A stretch of 64,000 nucleotides of DNA from Synaphobranchus kaupii (taxonomy: Eukaryota; Chordata; Actinopteri; Anguilliformes; Synaphobranchidae), in the NCBI GenBank assembly GCA_029718625.1, contig CM056395.1, positions 21,289,416 to 21,353,415 on the forward strand. The letters run 5' to 3'. Both the position numbers and the translations under genes were made by a program. Shown piece by piece: positions 24,242-35,372 of this stretch (position 1 is the first letter of the stretch; the number at the start of each line of letters is the position of its first letter). The notes below the pieces were generated by a model. That model saw only the letters and a list, made by a program, of their open reading frames with translations, did not search any database and was not told the DNA's origin.

Positions 24242-26337
24242 AAAATCCCCGGATGAAACCCTTATTTCCGGGGTTTTTGTTTAGGAGAATTAGGAGCACA
24301 CTCATCCGACAATTTCAAGAAGTAAAAACTACAACTTGTAGTACAAGAGCGGGACATATTACATATAAAATATAATAAGCTACTTCCTCACTAGTTTGGA
24401 AAGAGTTTTGCAGGATTCATTCCGCACACTGCTTGCAAAGTGAGGGGAGAGGGCACATAGTAAACAGGGGTTTGAGTGGACAGGGGACAGGGAACAGGGA
24501 TCATATTCGGGCCACTGTTTATTAATTTTGTGATTTTTTTTAAAATTGGGTTGTTGTGTGGTTATGGGGCTCGGTCACCTTCTGTATGAGACTCACCTGC
24601 TTATTGACGTTAGCTACTCAGTTCTGCTGCACATTGCGGCGTATTCCTAAACCACGATGAAGCTGCAGTGCTGGCCCTTATTTAGCTAAAGAGAAACAAA
24701 ATTTACACTTGTGACATTCAGAACAAAAGAATCTGCATTTTTTGCATCTGTCTGATCTTTGACACTCGGTAAAAGATGGCGTGACATAGCCTACCGCTAA
24801 CAGAAGGCTGCACATTCCCTGACACGGAAGATGAAAAGAAAAACGAATCTGTAACATTTAGCGTGCAGGTTAAGACGGCTTTCCCCAGACAACCAACTGA
24901 CTCACAACACAAGCCCTGTATTGTGTACGTTGCATTGACGTTTACATTACACACATTTACAAATTCATTGTTGCCATGCTACAGCCACATCAGAGTATTG
25001 GTTTGCAATATATTAGTTTAACTTATTTAACTTATACGTCCTTCGCATTGTTCGCAATATAGCACTGCACCCAAAATAATTGAATCCACTCACGCCATGT
25101 GTTTTCGTCGGCATAATTTCAGTATGCATAGCTGAAAACGTATTAACAAATGGTACAGTATTCAAAATATAGGATATTAACAGGCTCCAAATATTCTAAA
25201 TCTGAGGGGAGGGGGGGGGGGGGGGGGGGGGTTAACAGAAAAAACAGTACAATATTCAGTTACTCTATCCCATCATTCCATGCAAACTTAAAGACAGCAG
25301 AATATTTTTTTAAATAGTGGAACCCCGCATTTTTTCATTTATTTAAGACTGCATAGCACATAATGCCACGAATGCATACAACTTCATAAATCAAACGCAT
25401 TCCTTGGCATTGTGGTATAAGCGCTCATTTGTAGGCTACGTTTAATTTTTCAATGACCATCAAGCCAAGGTTTATTCGGGTCAGTGAACACTAATGATCT
25501 GATTGTGTTATGCTGTCGGTCGTAACAGTATCCCTGTTCTCATGCGCACTGCTTGTATTTGCAGATGCTGCATGGCGGCTGCGTGCACAGCTAGCCTTGT
25601 TATGCACCATAAGGCCAGGCGCATTAAAAATACATTATTGATGAGCGTTCACGCCGCGCGAAGATTGTCTTACATCTTGCACCCCCGGTCTGAAAACAAA
25701 GCTGGCCCATTAACAATTCAGCCTCGTTCGACTTGGATTGAAAATATTCTTGAGCTCGGAACCCCGGGAGCAGAGGCACGGCGGTGCGATGCGCGCGCGC
25801 GGGCGTCCTGTTTCCAGGCAGCGGAGCGGTTTATCCACTCGTGCTCGTGTGTTATCCACGCCGCTCACGCGGGATGGGGTCAGCGCGCAGGAGGAGAAAC
25901 AGGGGTCGCTTTACACGCCTGCAAAACCGTCTCTGGCGTTTGCTCACAGATCAACCTTTGAGACTAACGTATTTCCATCCGGCACGGCAGCGGCCCTAAA
26001 CTGTGCTCTACCATGAGCTTCATTTTAAACCTCATGAAAATTAACAGTTTTACATTACTAATACAATAATTCTTTAAGTGCATCTGTTTGGTGCAGATAG
26101 ATATATTCAGTAATAAACTAGTATTTATTACTAAATTACTAAAATAATAATAATAATTGAACCTGTACACAAAGATGTATTTCCATAACCTAAAAATGAC
26201 CTTGTAAACAACAGCCTGTGGACGACAAGATTTCAAACATGAAGTTTAAGAAATATCTTTGAACTATTTCCTGTGTATTCAAAGACAACATAACTATCGA
26301 TAGACTATGTTCATTTCCCTGTCATTGCGCTGGCTTA
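24242..26337. other. Intergenic, no gene seen
   Basis: Holds a poly-G run at 25211-25231 and a GC-rich patch at about 25730-25990 with short frames but no recognisable protein. No RNA gene is supported. Confidence 0.4.
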
Positions 26338-26943
26338 CAGTGGCTTCAGAAAGTATTCCCACCCCTTCACTTTTTGCACACTTTATTGTGTTGTAGATTT
26401 AATTTTAAATTGATACAATTTTGCCCATCAATCTACACTCAATAACCCATAATAACAAACATGTTTTTAGAAATTTATTTATTAAAAATCAAAAACTGAA
26501 ATCTCTCATTTACAAAAGTATTCATATCCTTTGCTTTAACAGGTTTCTTCTCCTGACTTTTTCCCCCATAGAGTTCTATATTCAAATGCATAGAGGTTAG
26601 AGTATCGCTTGTAACAGTACCTGAAAATAAGATATTGAGAGTCTTTTGATGTTGATGGGTCACAGATTTTAGGAAGTAACAAATGTGACCAAATTTTAAA
26701 TATGATACTTTAAGAATACGTTAAAGCAAAGGGTATGAATACTTATGCACATGAGAGATTTCAGTTTTAGATTTTTAATAAATTTGCAAAAAATTTCTAA
26801 AAACATGTTTTCACATTGTCATTATGGGTTATTGAGTGTAGATTTATGGGCAAAAATGTCAATTTTATCCATTTAAAATTAAATCCACAACACAATAAAA
26901 TGTGCAAAAAGTGAAGGGGTCTGAACATTTTCTGAAGCCACTG
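26338..26943. mobile_element. Tc1/mariner-type MITE
   Basis: Both ends carry CAGTGGCTTCAGAAA in inverted orientation, flanked by TA (26336-26337 and 26944-26945). The inverted repeats extend about 170 bp, including GTGCAAAAAGTGAAGGGG and AACCCATAAT blocks. The interior is shared with 46255-46860. No intact transposase. Confidence 0.88.
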
Positions 26944-26945
26944 TA

Positions 26946-27428
26946 CTTGTTTCTCTCGCCTTGACTGTTTTTACAAACGGATTACAGTTAATTCATTAAT
27001 GGTGTTTGTTTTCAGTATTGTATTAGTGGTAGCTATACAGTAATCCCTTCTGTAGGAAAGGGGTGGAGCAGGCCGGACACCAGGGCTGTGCTTTCACGAG
27101 GACACTTGATATATTTCTACCCAAAGGATTTTGTCACTGATGTCAGTGTTGCGAACACATATCCTTAGAATCCAGGCTTCAGGAGTCTACTACTGCATAG
27201 GAACTGCTGATATATGGTGTCGCACGGTTATGGTCATCATTCCTGAGGCTGAACCACTCGTTTCTTTAACAATTTCTGAAGAAAGGAAAAAGATGGGAGG
27301 GAAAAAGCTTTGATATGATTCCATCACCAGAAAAAAAAAGCAATGGTTCTCCGGGAGTGTTTCACGTCTCCCTGGTAAAGACAAGCGGAGCAGAGATGTA
27401 AGAAAAAACTGCTCCGTCTCGTCAGGCG
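26946..27428. other. Region downstream of chrna9, probable 3' UTR
   Basis: Directly follows the chrna9 stop codon on the minus strand. I could not pick a convincing polyadenylation signal. Nothing else is recognised. Confidence 0.4.
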
Positions 27429-28027
27429 TCAGGTGGCTTTGCTGATGATCAGGATGCTCATGAGGAAGACCATGATGAAGAAGATCCACATGAAGAAGCG
27501 ATCCATGACCTTGGCCACCTTCTTCCACTCGGCGCCCTTGATGCAGGTGGCCCGCTGCTCCCGGAAGTAGTTGGCGATGTACTCAACGTCCCTCACCAGC
27601 TTCTGGTGGCGAGCGCAGTTGCAGGCCTGGCCACAGGGGGCGACCTTCTCCGGGTACGGAAGCTCGTTCCTCAGCCCGCCGTTCGGAAGGCCGCCGGGCT
27701 CGGAATCTCTGTTAGCCTTCTCTCTGTTGCCGTTGTGATGGCGGTGTTGGCTGTAATGACCGTCGTCCTGGTGACGGCGGCTCCCGTACAGGCTTCCGTT
27801 GCCCAGGGACTCCTCCATGTGGAGGGGACTTTTCTCCCGCTTCGGGGTGGTGCAGTTCTCGCCCACCTCATACACGAAGAAGATCTTGGACATGTAGTCG
27901 ATGATGATGACCTTGGCCCAGTGCGGCACGGGCTTGGCCTCGGCGCCACAGAAGTGGATGTTCATGATGAAGATGGTGAGGGCTGTGGAGGCCGTGATCA
28001 TGATCATCGTCGCGATGTAATACTTCC
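27429..28027 (-). CDS. chrna9: chrna9 exon 5: M3, cytoplasmic loop, M4
   Basis: The acceptor tccgcag precedes GG-AAG. It encodes [20 protein letters not shown] and [19 protein letters not shown], a variable loop rich in His, Asn and Gly, then the amphipathic MA helix ([32 protein letters not shown]) and M4. TGA is at 27429-27431. Confidence 0.96.
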
Positions 28028-30724
28028 CTGCGGAAACGCGGGAAATAACATTCTCAACGACACGCCCTCAGACTTGCCTACCGCCTAGCAATGGTACTCT
28101 CATTCCGCTAAATACAAGTTGCTCTGTAATGGGATATCTGTTTGTGCCACTTCATTGGATAAGGATACATAGGAGAACATAGACGAAGGATGGCTTGGTA
28201 AAACAGCAGAAGGGCAAGTTTACTGACAACTTTACCTGACTCCTCAAAGTAGCATACATTTACATGCACAAACGAGCACACACACACACACACACACACT
28301 CTCTCACACGCACACACACACACACACTCGCTCACCAATGAGAGGCACGTTCTCTGAGGGCGGCATGCTCTCAGCCACCATGAGCTGGAAGACGGTGAGA
28401 GCCAGGAGCACCGTGACGCCCAGGGACACCTTCTCCCCGGAGTCGGCGGGCAGGTAGAAGCCCAGCGGGGCCAGGAAGGAGATCATGACGCAGGGCAGCA
28501 GCAGGTTGAAGATGTAGAAGGCGGACCGGCGCTTGAGTAGCACGGTGTAGGTGATGTCCGGGTACGGGTCCGAGCAGCAGCCGTAGATGATGACGTTCTT
28601 GGCGGCCGGCATCCCGTGGCACTCCCACTCCACGTTCTCCACGAAGTCCGACAGCTCCCCGCTGTCCATTGCCATGGCGATGTCCACCTGGTTGCCGTTG
28701 TAGGTCCAGGAGCCGAAGGTGAGGTTGCACTGCTGGTAGTCGAAGGGGAAGTACGACACGTCCACCACGCAGGAGCTCTTGGTGATGGCGGGTGAATCCC
28801 AGGTGATCTCGCCGTTGTAGTGCAGGACCACGTTGGTGCCCGCCGGCCCTGAGAACTCGTCATCAGCCCTGGGGGAGGAGTTAGTGGCAGTGAGTACATT
28901 ATTTTGAGTGGGGGAGGGCGGGGGATGGTCTTACACAAACATTTTTGCAGCAACTTCCTTCTCCTTCCATGAACCTGTATGAAAAAACGCCAGATTGGTC
29001 AAAACGCATTGCTCCATAACAAATGTGGTGCAAGTAGCTATAGCAGAGGTGGGCAACGAGGGCCATATCCGTTTCTGGTTTTCATGCCAACATCTGCCCT
29101 TTTTTACCTAAGTAGCCCTAATATTTACGCCATCGGACATTTTAGCTACAATTCTTAATAAGCGCATGAATGACAGCCGAAGATTTCTTGTGTCCCTATA
29201 TGAAACATTTTAATTTGATCTAATCTACCAGTGTTGGTGTAAACAGCCAATTAGCTCATTTAGCTGGGGTAATTGGTGGGAACAAAAACCTGCATACACA
29301 CCGGCCCTCCAGGACTGGAATTGCCCACCCCTGAGCTATAGCCATTGGCTACATGGTCCTTGTCTCCATTGGCTGCATGGCTGCTTGTCTCTGTCTGTTT
29401 TGCAGGTTAAATGACTCATTTCTGTACAGTTTGTGCCATCGTGCCGTTTGTTATTCAGAGTACACCCCCACCATTTTGATTTGCTCAGTCCTCAAGATCG
29501 TTCCCAGGCACACAAAGCCAGTTATGGCCAGTGTGGCAGAGGGTGGCACATCATTAAAAATACATTGCGCACGCTCTGACATTTCATTCATGTGCCAAAA
29601 TGTTGCTACGACTTGTTTCTGAATGATAACTTGAAGACATCAGTAGTGCTTGAGAATCAGCTCTACATGTGTAAATGAAACTACAAAATGATGTGTAAAT
29701 GAAACTACAAAATGGGTCACAAACAGTGGAATTGGGCGGAACAGAGGCATTTGATTTGTCTAAGGAATGGGTAGAGAAGCATACAGAGAGAGGCACGTGG
29801 CACAGGTCGCGCAGTGGGATTCGAACCGCCAACGTCGCGGCTCGCAATGAGCATGTGGACGGTGCTGTACAGGCTGCGCCACCGAGAAGGCCCCAGACCT
29901 CCACAGCAGTTTTGAGGAGTCTTTGTGTGTGCGTGCATACTGAGAGCCGTACTTGTTGTAGAGGACAATGTCCGGCCTCCAGACCAGGTCGCTGGGAATG
30001 CGGATGACCTCCAGCCCGTCGTAATCGTCCTTGTCCCACTTGAGGTAGGCGTCGTGCCAGATCTGCCTGATCCACAGGTATGACGTCAGCACCTGGTTCC
30101 GCTCGTCCTGCGGGTACAGGTGCAAGCCGTGATCTTGCGAAGACCAGATAATCACGACAATAGCAGACAATAGTCTGCTTGGAGGCTGAATTCAGGATGT
30201 TATTATGCTAAATGACACAATTCCATTTACAAGATTTGGTTCATATTATCTCAAAACACTGGTTGGAAAAAGGTGTAATTAGAAGCTTGTGCAACAAAAT
30301 TAGACTGGAACAGAATATCCCCAAGGTAAAATAAACTTCAGAAGTCTAGAATATCCAAATATGCATAATGTATCAGTAACAGTGTTCTTGCAGTTTAAAT
30401 AAACCTGAGACTCTGCGCCTTCTCTGACAGGAGATCTATGGCCCAGGGGAGAGTGACAGGCCTGCAGGAAGTGTCACAAGGGATGACGTAATCTCTCTCA
30501 CAGTCAACGACAGTCAGACTGCCTGAAAACAAGACAAGCCTGTTGATATCAGATAGAATTTGTGATGTGGGCAAGGTGCTTATTGCTGAACGATATGTGT
30601 AGACCGAGTTATGTTTTTTTTGTTTGTTTTTGTGCCATCCTGTTTGTTTTTGGCCGGTGTGGTTTGGACACCTCTACGCTAAGCTGACGCCTCCAGCTAG
30701 CCTTCCTCTGTGCCCTGAGCAATA

Positions 30725-30758
<34 letters not shown>

Positions 30759-31514
30759 TCACAGAAAACACTTTGCCCCCCCCATCCCCCCAGGATATCC
30801 TATTTTGGTGGTCAGAGGGGGCCTGTCTCTGATCTCACCATGTCCTTGATCTGAGATAGGGTAACCTGGAGAGTAACGTTGAGGGTTTTGTCGGTGTCCT
30901 CCACAGGCCGTAGTGCATTGGAGTAATTCTCCATCAGGTCATTCAGCAGTTTCTGAGCGTACTTCCCCTGAGCCGAGCTAGAGGCTACAGGACAGCACCC
31001 AGAGGGGTTCATAAACAACACAAAATAATTCACATATAATATAAACATTACCTTATGTGCCACCTCTAACACTACTAAGTAGCTGCTCAATGTGTTTCAC
31101 AGTTGCACTAATATGTTTTACCCATATAAGCTCTGAGTGGCCAATTCTAATACATTTATTGCACCATATATAAGACTAAATATAAAAACTACATCATTAC
31201 ATTAAAATCACAATAAATAAAATAATTAATACTAACTTTATACAAATGCCAAAGACCATGTTAGACACAACATAAGGACGAGAGCTTGCATTTAACAAAG
31301 CATAGGCCTACACATAGTATTTGTACAAATCAATAATAACCCTTGTTAACCCTTCATTCAATATTTGGAATTAAAGTTTACTAAAGTGATAACTTGATTT
31401 CACGTTAACTAAAGAATAGTCCCGTTGACAAGGGAATAATACTACATTCGCAATAGTAAAGTTCTTACCTTTCAGTAACAAGCTCAGACCTATAATAAAA
31501 ACTACTGTCTTCAT
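27429..31514 (-). CDS. chrna9: Nicotinic acetylcholine receptor subunit alpha-9, five exons
   Basis: Alpha-9 forms the calcium-permeable pentameric receptor, with alpha-10, at efferent synapses on hair cells. The exons are 31469-31514, 30839-30984, 29953-30107, 28336-28868 and 27429-28027. Together they make 1479 nt, 492 aa plus stop (human 479 aa), and all junctions are GT-AG. The protein has a signal peptide ([14 protein letters not shown]), [20 protein letters not shown], the 13-residue Cys loop (C149-C163), the vicinal pair C213-C214 in YGCCSDPYP that marks an alpha subunit, M1-M3 with the M2 block [19 protein letters not shown], a cytoplasmic loop, and M4 ending [12 protein letters not shown]. 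Parts of M2-M3 ([15 protein letters not shown]) look like alpha-10, but the neighbours RBM47 and RHOH point to alpha-9. The frame is intact. Confidence 0.95.
28275..28328. repeat. (CA)n/(TG)n tract next to the chrna9 exon 4 donor
   Basis: In the transcript this is a UG-rich tract starting 7 bases inside the intron, directly after GTGAGCG. Confidence 0.93.
28336..28868 (-). CDS. chrna9: chrna9 exon 4: Cys loop to M3 start
   Basis: Acceptor cccccag; donor CATTG|gtgagc. It encodes [19 protein letters not shown] through the Cys loop, the vicinal cysteines, M1 ([19 protein letters not shown]), M2 and the M2-M3 linker to VPLIG. A CA/TG microsatellite starts 7 bp beyond the donor in the intron. Confidence 0.96.
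29044..29333. mobile_element. hAT-type MITE, copy B, in chrna9 intron 3
   Basis: Ends CAGAGGTGGGCAAC and GTTGCCCACCCCTG-type inverse, flanked by a perfect 8-bp duplication AGCTATAG (29036-29043 and 29334-29341). The interior shares AACAAAAACCTGCATACACA with the copy at 10221-10503, so the two are the same family. Confidence 0.9.
29342..29805 (-). other. Rest of chrna9 intron 3, nothing else recognised
   Basis: A short direct repeat (GTGTAAATGAAACTACAAAA) occurs twice in tandem near 29669-29712. No gene is supported. Confidence 0.5.
29806..29887 (-). mobile_element. tRNA-derived SINE-like segment
   Basis: On the minus strand an A-box-like TGGCGCAGCCTGTAC is followed about 50 bp later by a perfect B box GGTTCGAATCC (29817-29827). 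This is the promoter layout of a tRNA or tRNA-derived SINE. The intervening arms do not fold cleanly into a tRNA by eye and no anticodon could be set with confidence, so SINE is preferred. It ends about 65 bp downstream of the exon 3 donor. Confidence 0.6.
29953..30107 (-). CDS. chrna9: chrna9 exon 3
   Basis: Acceptor acccgcag; donor AACAA|gtacgg. It encodes [40 protein letters not shown] and [12 protein letters not shown], including loop D/A residues (W-RPD-VLYN). The donor is chosen so that AA joins G of the next exon to give K-ADDE as in the family. Confidence 0.95.
30108..30838 (-). other. chrna9 intron 2
   Basis: Contains a (TG)n tract at 30726-30758 (plus strand), about 80 bp from the exon 2 donor. 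No gene is supported. Confidence 0.6.
30839..30984 (-). CDS. chrna9: chrna9 exon 2
   Basis: Acceptor tcctgtag; donor GACATG|gtgaga. It encodes [40 protein letters not shown] and TLSQIKDM, the start of the ligand-binding domain. Length 146 bp. Confidence 0.95.
31469..31514 (-). CDS. chrna9: chrna9 exon 1: signal peptide
   Basis: The ATG at 31514 has A at -3. It encodes [15 protein letters not shown] and ends with donor AAAG|gtaag. The hydrophobic core is typical of a signal peptide. The phase (one base) matches exon 2. Confidence 0.85.
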
Positions 31515-33200
31515 GTTTGCTCGATAAAATTAATTAGCCCTCAGACAAAGGGGGGCTGAAGAATCAGCTTTTCACACTCAGTCTCCTCCGATCTCCATGA
31601 CGCCCAAACGCGAGCCGAATCGGAAAGAAAGCGCTGGAAAATAGCCTCGATGTTCGCGCAGGGCACGCGGCACCTGCGTTCATTCTAAACCCTGGAACAG
31701 GACCGGGGCTATCGCATAGCACGCACACCGCGCGGAAACCAGATGCCCAGACTGAGCCCCGGCGCTGAAGCTCAGCGCGTGCGCTATTCATCTAGCCGGC
31801 TGTCAGTCACAGCACTGACAGGTGAGCTTACAGGGGTTTAGCGCAACTCGCAGGTAAGTGTTTTGACAAGCGGGCCTCCAGTGTCGTAGCGGGCTGATGG
31901 AATTAGAGCCGGAGGGTTTCACCACACCCATAACTCAGTCTGATCTCCCAAGGAGTCGTTCAGAGAAGTATTCTTTTTCAGTGCGGGTCTTTTTCTCTTT
32001 CTCTGCATGAAGGCATAATGTCGCTTGTACAAGCTGCTTCCAAAATGTCAATGAAAATATGAAGTCATGATCTAGTGACATAGTAAATTAATAACCAAGT
32101 GAGGCCATTTGAGGCTGGGAGATAAACGTGCGATACCGCCAACCAAACATTTCCTGTATAGGCCTATCTCAGAGATGCACCCAGGTAGGGGCCCCTAAAG
32201 GGATGTTCTGCATCTGTCCCTCTACCACACGCCCTCCCTTTCCCCTCCCACATTGTGACAAAGCTGGAGGATGTTATATAAAATGATATCGATCTGGAGG
32301 AGGACCGACACAGGATGTTGCTCTTATGAAGTCACAGGATGAAGTCCTACATAGCTGGGTTTTGGTACCAGACAGGCCCTGTTTCTAACCGAACAGAACT
32401 CTGAAGGAGGTCCATGATCCAGCCCAGGCTGGTTTTGGCTACATGTGTCTGGACTTCTTTTCTTTGCGGGTTAAATTTCACTCTTTGAAACAAATTGGAA
32501 AAGTATTTTGTACAATCGCATACCTACACCTACAAATACACCTCCCTACAGCAGTTTCATTATTGGTTTCTAGTTTAAAAAAATGCTGTGCATCTTCACA
32601 CTTTCATGAATCATAATTATGAATCATAAATAAATAGCAACTGCCTTCAGATTTGGAGGTTACACCTTGTTCTGCATATTAACAGTTACATACAGTAGAA
32701 TCATATCTTACACATAGTACAGTGTGACTTATAGAATCAGCATGCACAACATCAAATTGTATTGAAAGATTTTAAAATACTTTAAAAAATATATATATTT
32801 AATATATCCATTAGTGGTTCCTTGCAAATGATTTTTAGCATAGTCATTTTAGCATAGTCATCTGAAAACTGCACTATGGCAGATAGTAGTGGAGAGCCCC
32901 TGGGGTTGTTGTTAGTGAAAACTAAAACTTTCCACTCTCTCAGCTTTTAAGCAGGTTTGCAAAAAAGCCTTTATCTGAAAACCCAAATAGCATTTTTTTT
33001 CAGAGAATAGTCACTGATGCTCTTTATGAGAATCTTTGCATCCTTTGCTAGAGGAGACTTGATTCCATCAGCTGAAATCCTCCAGGACAGGAAGTAGAAT
33101 GACAGAGAATTAATGGCGTGCGACAGGTCTGTCGTCTCATTTCAGGCCTACCTCCTCGATTTTGCCCCTGTGCGACATTTAAAAACTTCCCCTTTTTAAC
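31515..33200. other. Upstream region of chrna9
   Basis: Immediately upstream of the chrna9 start, so it should hold the promoter. A GC-richer segment at about 31560-31800 may be the 5' region, but no TATA box or first-exon boundary could be fixed. No other gene is supported. Confidence 0.4.
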
Positions 33201-33208
33201 CTCTACAC

Positions 33209-33411
33209 CAGGGGTGTCAAGATCCGGTCCTGGAGGGCCGCAGTGTCTGCTGGTTTTTGGTGCGTTTAAGCACAAGTGATTAATTTAAGTCACTAATTGG
33301 CTAAGAAGTCCACACACCTTGTTCTCAATGCTTTAACTGGGTGCTGATTGAAAGGAAACCACAAATACCTGTGACACTGCGGCCCTCCAGGACTGGAGTT
33401 TGACACCCCTG
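33209..33411. mobile_element. hAT-type MITE, copy C
   Basis: Inverted ends CAGGGGTGTCAAACTCCAGT-type with GTCCTGGAGGGCCGCAGTGT inside, flanked by a perfect 8-bp duplication CTCTACAC (33201-33208 and 33412-33419). It is 203 bp with no coding capacity. Confidence 0.93.
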
Positions 33412-33419
33412 CTCTACAC

Positions 33420-33968
33420 ACTATTCCTGCCAGCACAGCTGTTACTCACTGGATGACAGCAGATTTAACTCCCCTTGTTGCTGGGCCATGGACGCTATCT
33501 CCCACCCTGTGCTGTAAATGGCAGGTGGTCTGCATTGTTGGTCAGACAGGCGCCTTGATGAACGGCCATTTTTTTTAAAACTTTTTCAGAGTAAAAAGAA
33601 ATAAAAAAAGGTTTGACATCGATGGCTGCTGAACATTTCTCTGTGTCATAAATATATGTATTTTTATCTACTGTAAGAGGTAGCTGCAGCATGATTATAA
33701 CCCTGGTCCTGGCAGGTAGAGACCCCCGTAAAATCAACAGAGACTTTGTGCACGTTGTGAATTCAGTCGAGACACAAATCATTTATAAGTGTAGAGGAGA
33801 AAAGCGAAAATAATCAAAATTGTCGCAGGATTTCTTCAACAAAAGCAACGATGAATATGGAAGATGATGCATGCATGTATATAGACGTCCATGATTCTTT
33901 CTTTTTTAAACTAAAGAATTGTAAAACAAAAAGTTTTAAGTGAGAATTATGACTCGTTTCAAAAACCT
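33420..33968. other. Noncoding stretch, nothing recognised
   Basis: No gene or repeat boundary could be supported. Confidence 0.4.
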
Positions 33969-34060
33969 AAAGGCATACACACTACAAGCAAAAGGTATAC
34001 ACACTACAAGCTGAAGGTATACACACTACAAGCTGAAGGTATACACACTACAAGCTGAAG
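33969..34060. repeat. 22-bp tandem repeat, four copies
   Basis: Units of the form GGTATACACACTACAAGCTG plus AA, the first slightly diverged (GGCATACACACTACAAGCAA). Confidence 0.9.
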
Positions 34061-35075
34061 TGTGAACGCATACGTGCATGCACTCAGCGTTTAACAGCCC
34101 AGAGGAGCTGAGCAGCTTCTATTCGGTTTGAGTTGAGAAGGCGCTGTGGCGGGGCTTAGGGGCGCAGAGGCTGTGGTTCAAGCACAGGTGTTTCCTGTGC
34201 GCGCTGCGCTGTGCTGCGGCAGGGGGATGTACGAGAGCTCCTTTCACAGAGAGCCCTCATACATCCTCTTGCGCGCACCGATACACCCCGAACCACAGGG
34301 CCAGAGGTCAGGAACGGCGGTGGAAACATCACTGGGCCTGAAATCAGACCCCCTCAACGTCTAAAAGAGCACCTGTGGCTCCCGCCTTCATCTCCTCAAA
34401 CTAAAGGTTGTAACAGTCAGTGCTACAGGCTTGGTTAAGGGTCACAGATGTAATCTGTGCTGAGAGTGAGAATTCAAAATTGGCTTCAGTACTGAACACA
34501 AAGTGTAGGAAGAAGGGTGCTGTACACAGCAAAATTTTGGTGTTAAATGTACACCAAGATTTTTGCTGTTTAAGTGTTGGGACCTCTGCATTTTCTTTTA
34601 TATAGATACATTAGGGATGCTACAATATGCATGGTAATTACTGAACATTTAAACAAATTATTCTTAAGCTCGTAAACAATAGCTAGGCGATTTATAATTA
34701 AATTAAAATGAAAACAAGGCAATGCTCGTGAGGTATTGCGCAGAGCATAACTGCTAACTCCCTGTCGCTCAGGAAGCACTGTCACACGTAGCTGAAAGAA
34801 AAACATGTCGGCCAACAAAAAAAGTCTGATCCCTGTACAAAAATCAAACTCAAATGTAGAAACAAGCCTTGTTTATTTGAATGCAAATATGAACGACATA
34901 CCACTACACTGTCATGAGGAAAAAACGTTGAGCACTTGAAATCTAAACTAAAACAGCGGCACATAAATCAGATAACGGTGAAATTGCTTTTGAAGCAAGA
35001 AGAAACTGAACGTTGCTTATTTGAAACATGATGTTTGCTACAGCATTGTATTGTGGCTTAGGTATTTAACCATAC
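34061..35075. other. Noncoding stretch, nothing recognised
   Basis: Several short frames but no recognisable protein or RNA gene. Confidence 0.4.
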
Positions 35076-35078
35076 CAG

Positions 35079-35369
35079 GGGCCACATGTATAAACAGTGC
35101 TGAGCAGAAGAATTCCCTCAGAAAGCCGCGTAAGTGAATTTCCACGCAGAGATTCGGATGTATAAAATAACACATGCTGTGAGAATCTGTGTACCTCTGC
35201 ACACGATGGACACCATACATACGCAATGTTTGGAGTCCGTGTGATATGGCGACACCGTGACCGAAAGGCAGAGGTAGAAAATGCAAAACGTTTTTAAAGC
35301 AGATTTCTGACTTTCACCCTGAGCGTTCTCTTACACATTCTTTTACTCAGAGTTTTATACATGTGGCCC
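35079..35369. mobile_element. Short TIR element with GGGCCACATGTATAAA ends (Harbinger-like)
   Basis: Inverted termini GGGCCACATGTATAAA and its complement are 291 bp apart, with CAG on each side (35076-35078 and 35370-35372) as a possible 3-bp target duplication. A 3-bp duplication fits PIF/Harbinger elements, but the assignment is inference. No transposase. Confidence 0.65.
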
Positions 35370-35372
35370 CAG

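Noticed and set aside
29811..29887. A functional tRNA gene
   Set aside because: The B box is perfect but acceptor and anticodon arms could not be paired by eye; a SINE fragment is more likely.
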